Below, one piece after another: positions 8,960-16,559 of a stretch of 64,000 bases of DNA (positions are counted from its first letter, which is position 1; every line of letters starts with the position of its first letter). The position numbers and the translations under genes were made by a program. Source of the DNA: an uncultured Bacillota bacterium (GTDB taxonomy: Bacteria > Bacillota_I > Bacilli_A > RFN20 > CAG-288); NCBI GenBank assembly GCA_949290645.1, contig CASESG010000001.1, forward strand, positions 69,104 to 133,103, given 5' to 3'. The notes under the pieces were generated by a model. That model searched no databases and was not told the origin of the DNA. It worked only from the letters and a program-made list of their open reading frames with translations.

Positions 8960-10090
8960 TCAGATTTCCTCAAAACAGGCGAAGAGATGGAGATATTGTT
9001 TCGTCACGGGGGTCAAGTCGGTGAAGCGTCCCGCCCTTGGATCGTCCGGCCCCAAGGCCGAGGTATACCAGCCGAGGAAGGTCGCCCCCTCCTTGGAGGC
9101 GGTCGGGATTTGGCTGTATTCCAGGCTCTCTCCTTTCAGGCATGTGACTTTAGAGAGATAGCTTCCGTCCAAGAGTCCTCCGTTGGTCGTGGCATCGAAC
9201 TCGACGGTGCAGGGGATGGAATCGTTTTTGAGGTTTGCGATGAGATCCCAGGTGAAGCCATTGTAAAGGTAGATGGCAAAATTGGTTAAATCGTAATAGA
9301 AGTCTCCTTGCTTTGCTTGGATGGAGATGTCAAATCCTGGCGCACCATTTCCACTGAACCATTTCGTGGATTCGGGCATCGGGAATTCCAGATGTTCCAG
9401 GTTCTCGCCATCGGGATCGTCCGTGTACTGGATGAAGACGTGGTAGGTGCCATTTGCGCTCTGGGTCGTGATGCTGGCGATACCTCGTCCGTCCTTCCCG
9501 TCCTTCCCCTGGACATAGGGAATCTGGATGACGGTGTCTTCCTTGCTTTCGTCGGTGTAGGAGATGGTGATCGTGGTGTTTCCTTCCTCGTCGGTCTCGC
9601 TTGTGATGTCCTTGATTCCGATTCCGTCCTTGCCGTTCTTCAGGACGAAGGATTTCTCTGTCCCGTCGGTCAGGGAGATGGTGACGGTATTGGTGTCCTT
9701 CTCGACGTCATAGCTGGTGGTGATGTCCTTGATCGAGACGAGGTCGGGAAGCTCGATCAGGGCAGGAGCGAGATCCTTGTCGGTGAAGGTGACCTGGAGA
9801 TAGTTCTTGTTGTCCTTGGTGATCTTCTCGATCTTCTCGATGCCGTTTCCGATCGGGCCTTGCGGTCCTTCCTTGCCGTCCTCGGGAGCGGGGATCTTGA
9901 AGGTCACGGGAGCGTAGGAATCGTCGGTGAAGGTGATGGTGATCGTCGTGTCTCCGTTGTCCTCGGTCGTGGTGGCGATGTTCTCGATGACCATTCCTTG
10001 GTCGCTGAAGAAGGAGGAGCAGGAGCTGAGGGCGAAGAAGGAAAAGAGCGAGAGCAGGAAGAGCTGGATCTTTCTCAGTGTTTTCTTCAT
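8960..10090 (-). CDS. Repeat-rich lipoprotein with Gly-X-Y linkers
   Basis: A 376-residue lipoprotein. The signal ends in the lipobox LSSC near residue 24, so membrane attachment by a lipid is expected. About five beta-hairpin repeats follow, each of the form I-x-x-I-T-x-x-x-D-x-x-x-x-T-T-I-T-I-x-(Y/F)-T-D. They are joined by glycine-rich linkers such as GKEGPQGPIGNG, GKDGIGI and GKDGKDGRGI, which resemble collagen-like or phage tail-fibre linkers. The C-terminus has a second module (GNGAPG) and an InlB-type beta-grasp repeat ending in FLGWYTS. It starts three bases after the zinc-ribbon gene. A structural, cell-surface role is inferred. Confidence 0.8.
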   Translation of the reverse strand: MKKTLRKIQLFLLSLFSFFALSSCSSFFSDQGMVIENIATTTEDNGDTTITITFTDDSYAPVTFKIPAPEDGKEGPQGPIGNGIEKIEKITKDNKNYLQVTFTDKDLAPALIELPDLVSIKDITTSYDVEKDTNTVTISLTDGTEKSFVLKNGKDGIGIKDITSETDEEGNTTITISYTDESKEDTVIQIPYVQGKDGKDGRGIASITTQSANGTYHVFIQYTDDPDGENLEHLEFPMPESTKWFSGNGAPGFDISIQAKQGDFYYDLTNFAIYLYNGFTWDLIANLKNDSIPCTVEFDATTNGGLLDGSYLSKVTCLKGESLEYSQIPTASKEGATFLGWYTSALGPDDPRAGRFTDLTPVTKQYLHLFACFEEI

Positions 10091-10093
10091 ATC

Positions 10094-11176
10094 CTAACCT
10101 CCGATGTGGATGAAGGGGACGTTCTTGACGAAGAAGCGTCCTTTCTCGTCATAGTGGACTTCGGCGTGGCAGAAGGGGCAGTCCTCTCCCTTGAGCGGAT
10201 TGGAGCAGATGGGGCAGATGTCCTTCCTTTTCGAGTCGATGAGGAAGGTGAGGGAAAAGAGGAGAATGCGGAAGTCTTCCTTCTCCAGGAGAGGAAGTCT
10301 TCTCTCTTCCTTCCCGTGTCGGAGAAGGAGCTCCGGAAGGAAGAGGGAGGAGGGAAGGGAGAACTGGTATTCGCTCTCCTCCTCTCCGTCTTTGATCGTG
10401 AGGACCCTCTCCTTCTCCTGGAGCTGGTAGGTCCTTCCTTCTCTTTGCATGATCAAGGTTCCTTCTTCTTCCCGTCCGTCCTCTCCGAGGCTTTCCCTGA
10501 GGGAGGAAGAGAGAGCCTCCCTCATCTCCTTCTGGGCCTTTTCCTCCTTCCGATAGAAGGAGAGAAGAAGGCGGAAGTCCTTCTGCTTGGTGAGGAGATT
10601 GGTCTCTTCGACAGAGGGGAAGGGAAGAAGGGAGACGTTCCTTGCGAAGTCGCTCTCCAGAAGGAAGAGAGCTTTCTTCTGAAGCTTTCGAAGAAGAAGG
10701 GTCCTTCTTTCCTTCTCCTCCTCTTTCTTTCCTTTCTCCTTCACGTATTGCCGAAGGAGGGAGATCGTCCCGTATCTTCCGTAGCTGATCCTTCCCTGGA
10801 GGAAAGGGAGCGTTTCCTCTCCGGAATCGAGATGGCTGGTCGCACTCTCCAGTTCCCTGCTCACCTGGTGGAGAAGGAAGAGGGCGAAGCGGTTCTCGTA
10901 GGTGTCCATCGATTCCGTCGGGACCTTGTCGTACATGCGCTGGATGCGGATCCTTCCCAAGGGGTCCCTGGCAAAAAGGCGAGGGTCTTGGAAGGCCTTC
11001 CGCGCCAGGGAGGAATCGAAGTGGCGGACCTGTTCGATCCGGGAGAGCTCCTCCCTTGTCTCCATCTTCCCCTTTCCGAGGCGGAAGATGTTCTCGATGG
11101 CATCGAGGACCTCTCTCCTCTCCTTGAGCCTTTCCTCAAAGAGGGCGGAGAGGTCTTTTTCCTCCATCTCTCTCAT
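10094..11176 (-). CDS. McrC/DUF2357-like partner protein with zinc ribbon
   Basis: A 360-residue soluble, charged protein. Residues of about 75-105 carry KVPTESMDTYENRFALFLL, which matches the (S)xDTxENRF signature of DUF2357 proteins, the usual partners of McrB-like GTPases/ATPases. A long Lys/Glu-rich, probably coiled region follows. The C-terminus has a zinc ribbon, CPIC-x9-CPFC. I cannot find a PD-(D/E)XK nuclease motif, although McrC and many DUF2357 proteins have one. The ATG overlaps the ATPase stop as ATGA, which supports a stoichiometric complex. The family call rests on this motif plus the neighbour. An alternative start is Met4. Confidence 0.65.
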   Translation of the reverse strand: MREMEEKDLSALFEERLKERREVLDAIENIFRLGKGKMETREELSRIEQVRHFDSSLARKAFQDPRLFARDPLGRIRIQRMYDKVPTESMDTYENRFALFLLHQVSRELESATSHLDSGEETLPFLQGRISYGRYGTISLLRQYVKEKGKKEEEKERRTLLLRKLQKKALFLLESDFARNVSLLPFPSVEETNLLTKQKDFRLLLSFYRKEEKAQKEMREALSSSLRESLGEDGREEEGTLIMQREGRTYQLQEKERVLTIKDGEEESEYQFSLPSSLFLPELLLRHGKEERRLPLLEKEDFRILLFSLTFLIDSKRKDICPICSNPLKGEDCPFCHAEVHYDEKGRFFVKNVPFIHIGG

Positions 11177-13047
11177 AGTCCGATGCGTTCGACCATCCGA
11201 AGGACAGCCTTTCTCGTCTGCGGATAGCTGTCCTTTCCATAGAGAGAGTCGATCTTCGAAAGGAGATGGCTGAGGGACAGGGAGAGAGAGGAATCCATCC
11301 TTCCCTGGAGCTTGCGGAAGACCTTGGTGAGGAAGATCTCGTCCAGGAGGTCCTCCCTCTTCTCTCCCATCTCCGCAAAGACGGGCATCATCTTCTGGAT
11401 CTGGTTCACGATACGGTTTCCCAGGGCGATGGAGAACTCCTCTTCCATGAAGGAGAGAAGCTCCAGGAACTTCTTCCTCTCCTCCTCGGAGAAGAGATTC
11501 TCTTCCTTCCCTTCCGCCTTCTGGAAGAGACTTTTCAATCCTCGGTAGGTGAGGAGGATCGGATGGACCTCTTCCGGGACCTCAAACGGCCTCTGATAGG
11601 ATTCGAAGTCGATCACGATGGCACGGTCGATGACCTTGTCCGTGACCGTGTAGGTCGAGTCGTCCTTGTTGCAGGTTCCGATGAAGTAGGTGTTGGGAAG
11701 AAGGTCGACCTCTCCCTCGTGGAGATGAAGGGGAGCGTCATAGTCTTCCGGAAGGGAGAGCAAGAGAAGATGCCGGTCTTCCTCCGGGAACTCCATCACC
11801 GAGAGGAAGTCGGCGAAGTAATACTCGACCCTCGAGATGTTCATCTCGTCCAGGACCATCAGGTTGAGCCTTTCCGGCTCATAGCTGCTCTGATAGAGAC
11901 GGCGCAGGAAGTTCGTCTCCATGTAGCGTCTTGTGAACTCGTTGTAGTAGCCCAGAAGATCCGACTTCTCCTTGTAGGTCACCTGGATCGGTTCGAAGAA
12001 GCTCTCCTCCCCGATGAACTTCGCAAAGTAACGCGGGAGGGAGGACTTTCCGGTTCCGGAGATACCTTCCAGGATGATGAGATGCGTGGCGTTCATCGCC
12101 GCGACGAAGAGGGCGAGCTCCTTCCTCGGATAGAAGAGACCTTCCTTCTTGGCCAGGTAGGACCTCAGGTCGTCGATCAGGGAAGGAAGATCGACGTTCT
12201 CGCTGTCCAGGGCGACAAAGCTCTGGGCGGCGTTTCTCTCGTCGATCGCACATAAAGTCGGGAAAAGCTGCTCCTTCGGAGGGAGAGCCTCTTTCTCCTC
12301 ATCCCTGGGAGAAAGACGGATCTCCGCCGGCAAGGAAGAGATCTTTCCTTCTCCTTCCGGGGCATTTTGAGAGGAAACCGGAGCGGGACCCTCCTTCTTC
12401 TCCTCTTTCTTCTCCCCTTCGAAGGAAGAGACGACATCATCCTTCTCGTCCTTGTCCGCTCCTTCCTGCTCCTCGAGGAATTCCTTCCTCTCCTTCTCTT
12501 CCTTCTTGACCTGCTCCTCGTTGTAGCTTGTCAGGTTGACCTTCGCGAAGCCGACGCAATAGACCGCAATGCCGATGATGGCATAGACCAGAAGGGAGAG
12601 GATGACGAAGAACAAGGCCGCCAGGACAAGGGCCTGGCTGACGAAGAGCATCGTCGTCCCGTAGCTCTCCATTCCGACGATCAGATGGAAGAGAGAACCG
12701 ACACCCAGAGAGAGGAACAGGGCAATCGCCAAGGCGATGCCATAGGCGTAGAAGGCTTCCTTGCAATAGGTCTTCCGCCCGTGCCTTCTCTGATAGGCGG
12801 CGATGTAGCAGCAGCTGATCACGAAGAGCACCAGGTAGAAGACGATGAACAGAAGCATCACCCACATCATCGCCGTCGCCGCGATGCTCGGGAAACCGAA
12901 GGCCTTGCCCAAGGCCGAGATCGGATTGTTGCGGGCGAAGATCGTGTAGTTGGCGTCAAGGCCAAAGCCCGTCACCAGGGCAAGGACCGCATAGAAGACG
13001 GCGAGACAGATGCTGAGCTTGTTCGCGCGAGTCAGTTTGTTTTCCAT
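11173..13047 (-). CDS. Membrane-anchored McrB-like AAA+ ATPase
   Basis: A 624-residue protein. Four membrane helices lie at about residues 11-30, 59-84, 100-124 and 132-164. An acidic, probably disordered linker covers 175-265. The AAA+ domain covers about 300-560: Walker A GISGTGKSS (328-336), Walker B LMVLDEMNISR (396-406), a sensor-1-like GTCNKDDST (457-465) and an arginine-finger-like DRA (474-476). The DEMN-xxR-x-E-Y-Y-F pattern is typical of the McrB/MoxR-like branch. Ordinary McrB proteins have N-terminal DNA-binding domains, not membrane helices. The gene overlaps the signal peptidase end by 16 bases and is coupled to its McrC-like partner. A motor at the membrane for surface assembly is inferred. 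Confidence 0.85.
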   Translation of the reverse strand: MENKLTRANKLSICLAVFYAVLALVTGFGLDANYTIFARNNPISALGKAFGFPSIAATAMMWVMLLFIVFYLVLFVISCCYIAAYQRRHGRKTYCKEAFYAYGIALAIALFLSLGVGSLFHLIVGMESYGTTMLFVSQALVLAALFFVILSLLVYAIIGIAVYCVGFAKVNLTSYNEEQVKKEEKERKEFLEEQEGADKDEKDDVVSSFEGEKKEEKKEGPAPVSSQNAPEGEGKISSLPAEIRLSPRDEEKEALPPKEQLFPTLCAIDERNAAQSFVALDSENVDLPSLIDDLRSYLAKKEGLFYPRKELALFVAAMNATHLIILEGISGTGKSSLPRYFAKFIGEESFFEPIQVTYKEKSDLLGYYNEFTRRYMETNFLRRLYQSSYEPERLNLMVLDEMNISRVEYYFADFLSVMEFPEEDRHLLLLSLPEDYDAPLHLHEGEVDLLPNTYFIGTCNKDDSTYTVTDKVIDRAIVIDFESYQRPFEVPEEVHPILLTYRGLKSLFQKAEGKEENLFSEEERKKFLELLSFMEEEFSIALGNRIVNQIQKMMPVFAEMGEKREDLLDEIFLTKVFRKLQGRMDSSLSLSLSHLLSKIDSLYGKDSYPQTRKAVLRMVERIGL

Positions 13048-13961
13048 TGCTTGTAGTCGCTTTCCGGAAGGATCGTCTCTTGTTGGTCAGTCTGTAGAAG
13101 GGTGTCTCCGTCCTTTGTCTTTTCGTCATCGTACAAAAAGGATGTCTTGCGGAAGAACAGTGTTCCGCTTTCGCTGATCAGAGTGAAATTGTCTAATTGC
13201 AAGACCTTTGAGTCGAGAAATTGGATACGGATCTCGGCAGCCCTCTGGTTTCTCACGGACAGAATCTCGTAGAGAACAAGGAGGTAGAAGACGGAAACGA
13301 AGGCCAGGATCCCGTAGTTCGACTGGGCGAAGAAGACCAGGATTCCGATCTTCGGGATGCGGAAGCCCGTGTAGACTCCGACCACGTCCTTTAAGGTGAT
13401 CTTCATCGAGTCGGTGCTCTCGTTGGCATCTCCCCTTGTCCGGAGATAGCCTTCTTCCTTCTCGACCACCCGGTGGACGATCTCCAGTCCGTCATCGTTG
13501 ACATAGCTGATGATGTCATAGACCTGGATCTCGTCCAGGGAGTTCACCTTTCTCAGGCCGATCCAGTCGTTGACCTGGAGCTGGTCGTCGAGATCGTTTG
13601 CGAAGAGATATTCGTTCTTCGGATTCTTCTCCGACATCGAACCGGTGGCGATGACCGCCGTCTGGAACGGAAGGTCGAAGGAATTGATGGTCTTGTCGGC
13701 CAAGGAGAGGAGGAAGAGAGCGGAGAGAAATGCCAGAACAGCATCCAGGACGAAACCGAAGATTCTTCGGATCGATCCGGATGCTGTCTTTTTCGCTGTC
13801 CGTTCCTTTTCTCTCTCCCGCAATTCCTTTGCGTAGAGCAGGGAATCGTTCTTTCCCGCCAATGTCCTCTTCTTCTCTTCCCGAAAGACCGAGAGAAAGT
13901 AGATCGTCAGTCCCGAAAGGAGGAGGAGAACGATGGCCAGGGAGATCCAGAAAAGGAGCAT
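13032..13961 (-). CDS. sipW: SipW-type (S26B) signal peptidase I
   Basis: A 309-residue membrane protein with an N-terminal TM, a cytoplasmic basic stretch, a second TM near residue 75, the catalytic Ser in ATGSMSEKNP, and a C-terminal TM. The general-base position is a His (IVHRVVEKEEG) rather than Lys, which is the archaeal/ER-type S26B pattern of SipW. The GDANESTDS box is also conserved. In Bacillus, SipW processes TasA and TapA (known). Here it lies between a TasA-like gene and the AAA+ gene, so its substrates are probably the secreted proteins of this operon. The gene symbol reflects the family, not a proven orthologue. Confidence 0.85.
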   Translation of the reverse strand: MLLFWISLAIVLLLLSGLTIYFLSVFREEKKRTLAGKNDSLLYAKELREREKERTAKKTASGSIRRIFGFVLDAVLAFLSALFLLSLADKTINSFDLPFQTAVIATGSMSEKNPKNEYLFANDLDDQLQVNDWIGLRKVNSLDEIQVYDIISYVNDDGLEIVHRVVEKEEGYLRTRGDANESTDSMKITLKDVVGVYTGFRIPKIGILVFFAQSNYGILAFVSVFYLLVLYEILSVRNQRAAEIRIQFLDSKVLQLDNFTLISESGTLFFRKTSFLYDDEKTKDGDTLLQTDQQETILPESDYKQWKTN

Positions 13962-13986
13962 GCGGAAGTTTTTTCCGGGTGTTTTT

Positions 13987-14628
13987 TTACTCGCCGACAG
14001 TGACGGTGATGGTGAAGGTCGTCGCCTCCAAGGCCGTCTTGAAGTCGTTGAGGACGCCGTTTACCGTCGTGGTGTTGTTATCGTCAGACTTTCCAAGAGG
14101 AAGTTCCTTTCCCGCACCGTTGTTGAAGTATTCGCAGGGATCGGATCCTCCGAAAGCATCCCCCCAACCCCAGGTGAGGGTGACTGCCGTCGCGGCGTTG
14201 TCGGTGATCGTGGCCGTGGTGTTGCCCGGAGCGGTGATGTAGTTCTTGGTGACGGCGTTGTTATCGCCACTTGTCTCGATGTTGATGTTGATCGTCTTTT
14301 CGTTGAGGTTGTAATCGGGATCATCGGGAGTCAGGGTGAGGACAAGGTCGAGGTTGGCAGCAGGATTTCCATCATACTGGAGACGTCCCGTGTCGACTGC
14401 GGCAGCCGGGTAGAAGAGAAGCGAGGTATCTTCCAAAGTCACATTCAGGGAATAGTTCTTGTTTTCGATGTCGATCTGGCCAGGGGTGACCGCGTTGTCA
14501 TCGAAGTTGACCTTGCTGTCTGAGAGCACATAGCCTGCGAAGGCCGCGGTTCCGATGCCTGCGAGACCGAAGAGCAAGCCGAGTGTCGCATAGAGCTTCT
14601 TGTGCGAATTCTTCTTTTTTTGACTCAT
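13987..14628 (-). CDS. TasA-like protein with SipW-dependent signal
   Basis: A 213-residue secreted protein. The N-terminus is long and Lys-rich (MSQKKKNSHKK), followed by LYATLGLLFGLAGIGTAAFAGY and then LSDSKVNFDDNAVTPGQIDI, the typical layout of SipW-dependent signal peptides. The mature part of about 170 residues is Thr/Asn/Asp-rich and beta-predicted, ending TFTITVTVGE. It is the promoter-proximal gene, with a strong AAAAGGAGG site, so it is probably the most abundant product and could be a fibre-forming major subunit. It resembles TasA/CalY in signal and context only; sequence identity cannot be judged here. Confidence 0.75.
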   Translation of the reverse strand: MSQKKKNSHKKLYATLGLLFGLAGIGTAAFAGYVLSDSKVNFDDNAVTPGQIDIENKNYSLNVTLEDTSLLFYPAAAVDTGRLQYDGNPAANLDLVLTLTPDDPDYNLNEKTININIETSGDNNAVTKNYITAPGNTTATITDNAATAVTLTWGWGDAFGGSDPCEYFNNGAGKELPLGKSDDNNTTTVNGVLNDFKTALEATTFTITVTVGE

Positions 14629-14657
14629 AAAGACCTCCTTTTATGGATCGCGGATTC

Positions 14658-14685
14658 ATTGTAGGGCGGGGGGGGATTGATGGCA
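14658..14685 (-). promoter_or_regulatory. Promoter of the surface operon, with poly-C/G spacer
   Basis: On the minus strand a -35 TTGCCA (680-685) and a -10 TACAAT (658-663) are separated by 16 bases. The spacer contains a run of seven C (G7 on the plus strand, 668-674) followed by G and CCC. Sixteen is shorter than the optimal 17. The transcript would start about 25 bases before the ribosome site of the TasA-like gene. Slippage in the homopolymer would change the spacing. Confidence 0.6.
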
Positions 14686-14824
14686 ACTGGAGGGGAGACT
14701 TCGGTGCTCCTTTTTGCTTTGGATGCCTTAACCGATCAATTTTTTCGATCCAAAAGGCAAGGATCAAGAAAAAAGCGGGATGTTTTTGATTCATCTCGCC
14801 TGTCATTACGCTTTTATATCTTTG

Positions 14825-15598
14825 TCAAAGATCCTTGACAAGAGTTGTAAAGAAATCGGGCTTGATGAGGTAATAGAGTCCCCATTCGCTGTGGATCAGT
14901 CTCGTCGTGCGGAAGATCCTTCGGTTGACGGCATAGAAGAGAAGGGCCAGGAGGAAGGAGGCGAGAAGGAGGAAGACGGTCGTCAGGACTTTGAGCAGGT
15001 CTGTCAGGACAAGGTCGGGGAAGAGATAGTTCAACAGGGTTCCGTCGACCATCTTGAGGATCACGTAGGAGGACTTCGGGATTCCGGGATAGAGGATGTC
15101 CTTCTTGACCAGGAAGGCGAAGAGCAGAGTCAGGGCGAAGGAACAGGCCGTGTAGAGGAAGACTCTCTTCTGGTACTTCCTCGTTCCGAAAAGGAGCATC
15201 AGGCCGAAGAAGAAGAGCAGGGAATGGCTCAGGATGGCCAGGACGAACTCGAAGGTCCCAAGGCCGGACATCATGGAAGAGGGGGAGAGCATGGCACCGA
15301 CGAAATATCCCAGTCCGCTCAAGAAGGAGAAGTATCCGCCGACGTACTGGAGCTGCGGGATTCCCGAAAGCAGGATGCCACAGGTCAGGAAGTAGCTGAT
15401 GTGGCTGATCTCGATGGGATAGACCTTGATGCCCATGACCGCATAGGCGATGAACTGCCCGCTGCGGACGAGAGCCAGAAGAAGGCTCAGGGTGAAGACG
15501 AAAGGGAGCGAGAAGGATTTCTTCCTCAGGTAGACGAAGAGGAGGATCAAGGAGAGGTAGAGGGAAAGAAGGAGAAGGCGATAGGAAATGGGATCCAT
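14825..15598 (-). CDS. Multi-pass integral membrane protein (possibly YwaF/TMEM164-like)
   Basis: A 257-residue protein with about seven hydrophobic segments over nearly its whole length and a basic C-terminus. A His sits in the segment SHISYFLTCGILL; polar residues at that place recall YwaF/TIGR02206 proteins, but the match is weak. The frame is open further upstream to 16312, antisense to gmk. I chose the ATG at 15596-15598 because AAGGAGA lies about ten bases before it and the extension is just the gmk shadow. It is divergent from gmk. No function is assigned. Confidence 0.7.
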   Translation of the reverse strand: MDPISYRLLLLSLYLSLILLFVYLRKKSFSLPFVFTLSLLLALVRSGQFIAYAVMGIKVYPIEISHISYFLTCGILLSGIPQLQYVGGYFSFLSGLGYFVGAMLSPSSMMSGLGTFEFVLAILSHSLLFFFGLMLLFGTRKYQKRVFLYTACSFALTLLFAFLVKKDILYPGIPKSSYVILKMVDGTLLNYLFPDLVLTDLLKVLTTVFLLLASFLLALLFYAVNRRIFRTTRLIHSEWGLYYLIKPDFFTTLVKDL

Positions 15599-15727
15599 GT
15601 TTCCAAAGTCTCCTTTTCTTGAATAAAGCACGATTGAGGGAAAAAGACAAAGCATTTCTTTCTCTGGCGGTTGAAAGCGAAGGAGGCGGAAAGTAGAATA
15701 ATTCCATTGCCATCGAGAGGTTCGAGC

Positions 15728-16306
15728 ATGATTGTATTGACAGGGCCGTCCGCATCGGGAAAGACCGCGACTTGCCTCTATCTCCAGTCCCACTTCGGGA
15801 TCCGCAAGGTCGTGACGCATACCACAAGGCCGATGAGGGAAGGGGAAAGAAACGGCGTCGACTACCACTTCGTCACGGAAGAGGAGTTTCGTGAGATGGA
15901 GAAGGAAGGCCTTTTCATCGAGACGGTCTTCTACAACGGCCATCACTACGGGACGTCCAAGAAGGAAGTGCGGATCGACAAGTGCCTGGCCGTCGAGTTC
16001 TCGGGAGCGAAGGTCTACAAGGGACTTCAAGACCCGAGGATCGTCCTCTTCTTCCTCAAGGCGGACGAGAAGCGGAGAAGGGAGAGGATGGCCGAGCGCG
16101 GCGATGCCCCGGAGAAGATCCTCTCGAGGCTTGAGAACGACCGTCAGGTCTTCCGTCTCGACGAGAAGATCGAGTCTCTCATCGACGGCATCATCGACAC
16201 GGAAAGCCACAGCCTCGAAGAGGTCAGCGCGATCGTCTACAAGAGGTATCAGGAGATCCTCAAGGAGCGCGGAATCTCCTTCGAGGAAGAGTTGAAGAAA
16301 GCCTAG
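15728..16306 (+). CDS. gmk: Guanylate kinase family protein
   Basis: A 192-residue kinase expected to phosphorylate GMP to GDP using ATP in the cytoplasm. The P-loop is GPSASGKT, and the GMP-binding block TTRPMREGERNGVDYHFV is the family hallmark (S/T-T-R-x-x-R-x-G-E-x-x-G-x-D-Y-x-F). The family more often has GxSGxGK, so SAS is a small variation. The ATG at 15728 was chosen over the upstream frame start because the protein then begins directly with the first beta-strand. It is monocistronic, followed by a strong terminator. Some Gmk-like proteins have diverged roles, so the enzyme call is firm but not absolute. Confidence 0.85.
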   Translation: MIVLTGPSASGKTATCLYLQSHFGIRKVVTHTTRPMREGERNGVDYHFVTEEEFREMEKEGLFIETVFYNGHHYGTSKKEVRIDKCLAVEFSGAKVYKGLQDPRIVLFFLKADEKRRRERMAERGDAPEKILSRLENDRQVFRLDEKIESLIDGIIDTESHSLEEVSAIVYKRYQEILKERGISFEEELKKA

Positions 16307-16323
16307 AAACAACTTGAAAGAAA

Positions 16324-16349
16324 GGGAGCGTCGTGCGCTCCCTTTTTTG
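16324..16349 (+). terminator. Intrinsic terminator after gmk
   Basis: A perfect 7-bp stem, GGGAGCG (16324-16330) with CGCTCCC (16336-16342), is followed by a T-run. Confidence 0.9.
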
Positions 16350-16559
16350 ATTTTTTTCGGATTTCATCGGCATTTTTCCTGTCAAGACGGAAAGAGGATT
16401 TTTTTCGAAGGAGGTTTTCCAAAAGGGAGAAACGCTCCCTTTTCCGTCGGCTTCTTTCTTTTCCGAAGAAGAAACAAACGGCTCTTCGAAAAGTTGTTTC
16501 CTTTTCCTCGGAAGTGTCTTTCTCCCTCCCTTTATAATGCCCCTAGGAGGTGAAGGCCC

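Noticed and set aside
14825-16312. A 495-codon minus-strand open frame spanning the membrane protein and all of gmk
   Set aside because: The upstream 240 codons are antisense to gmk, which is clearly coding on the plus strand. Only the part from 15598 has membrane character and a ribosome site.
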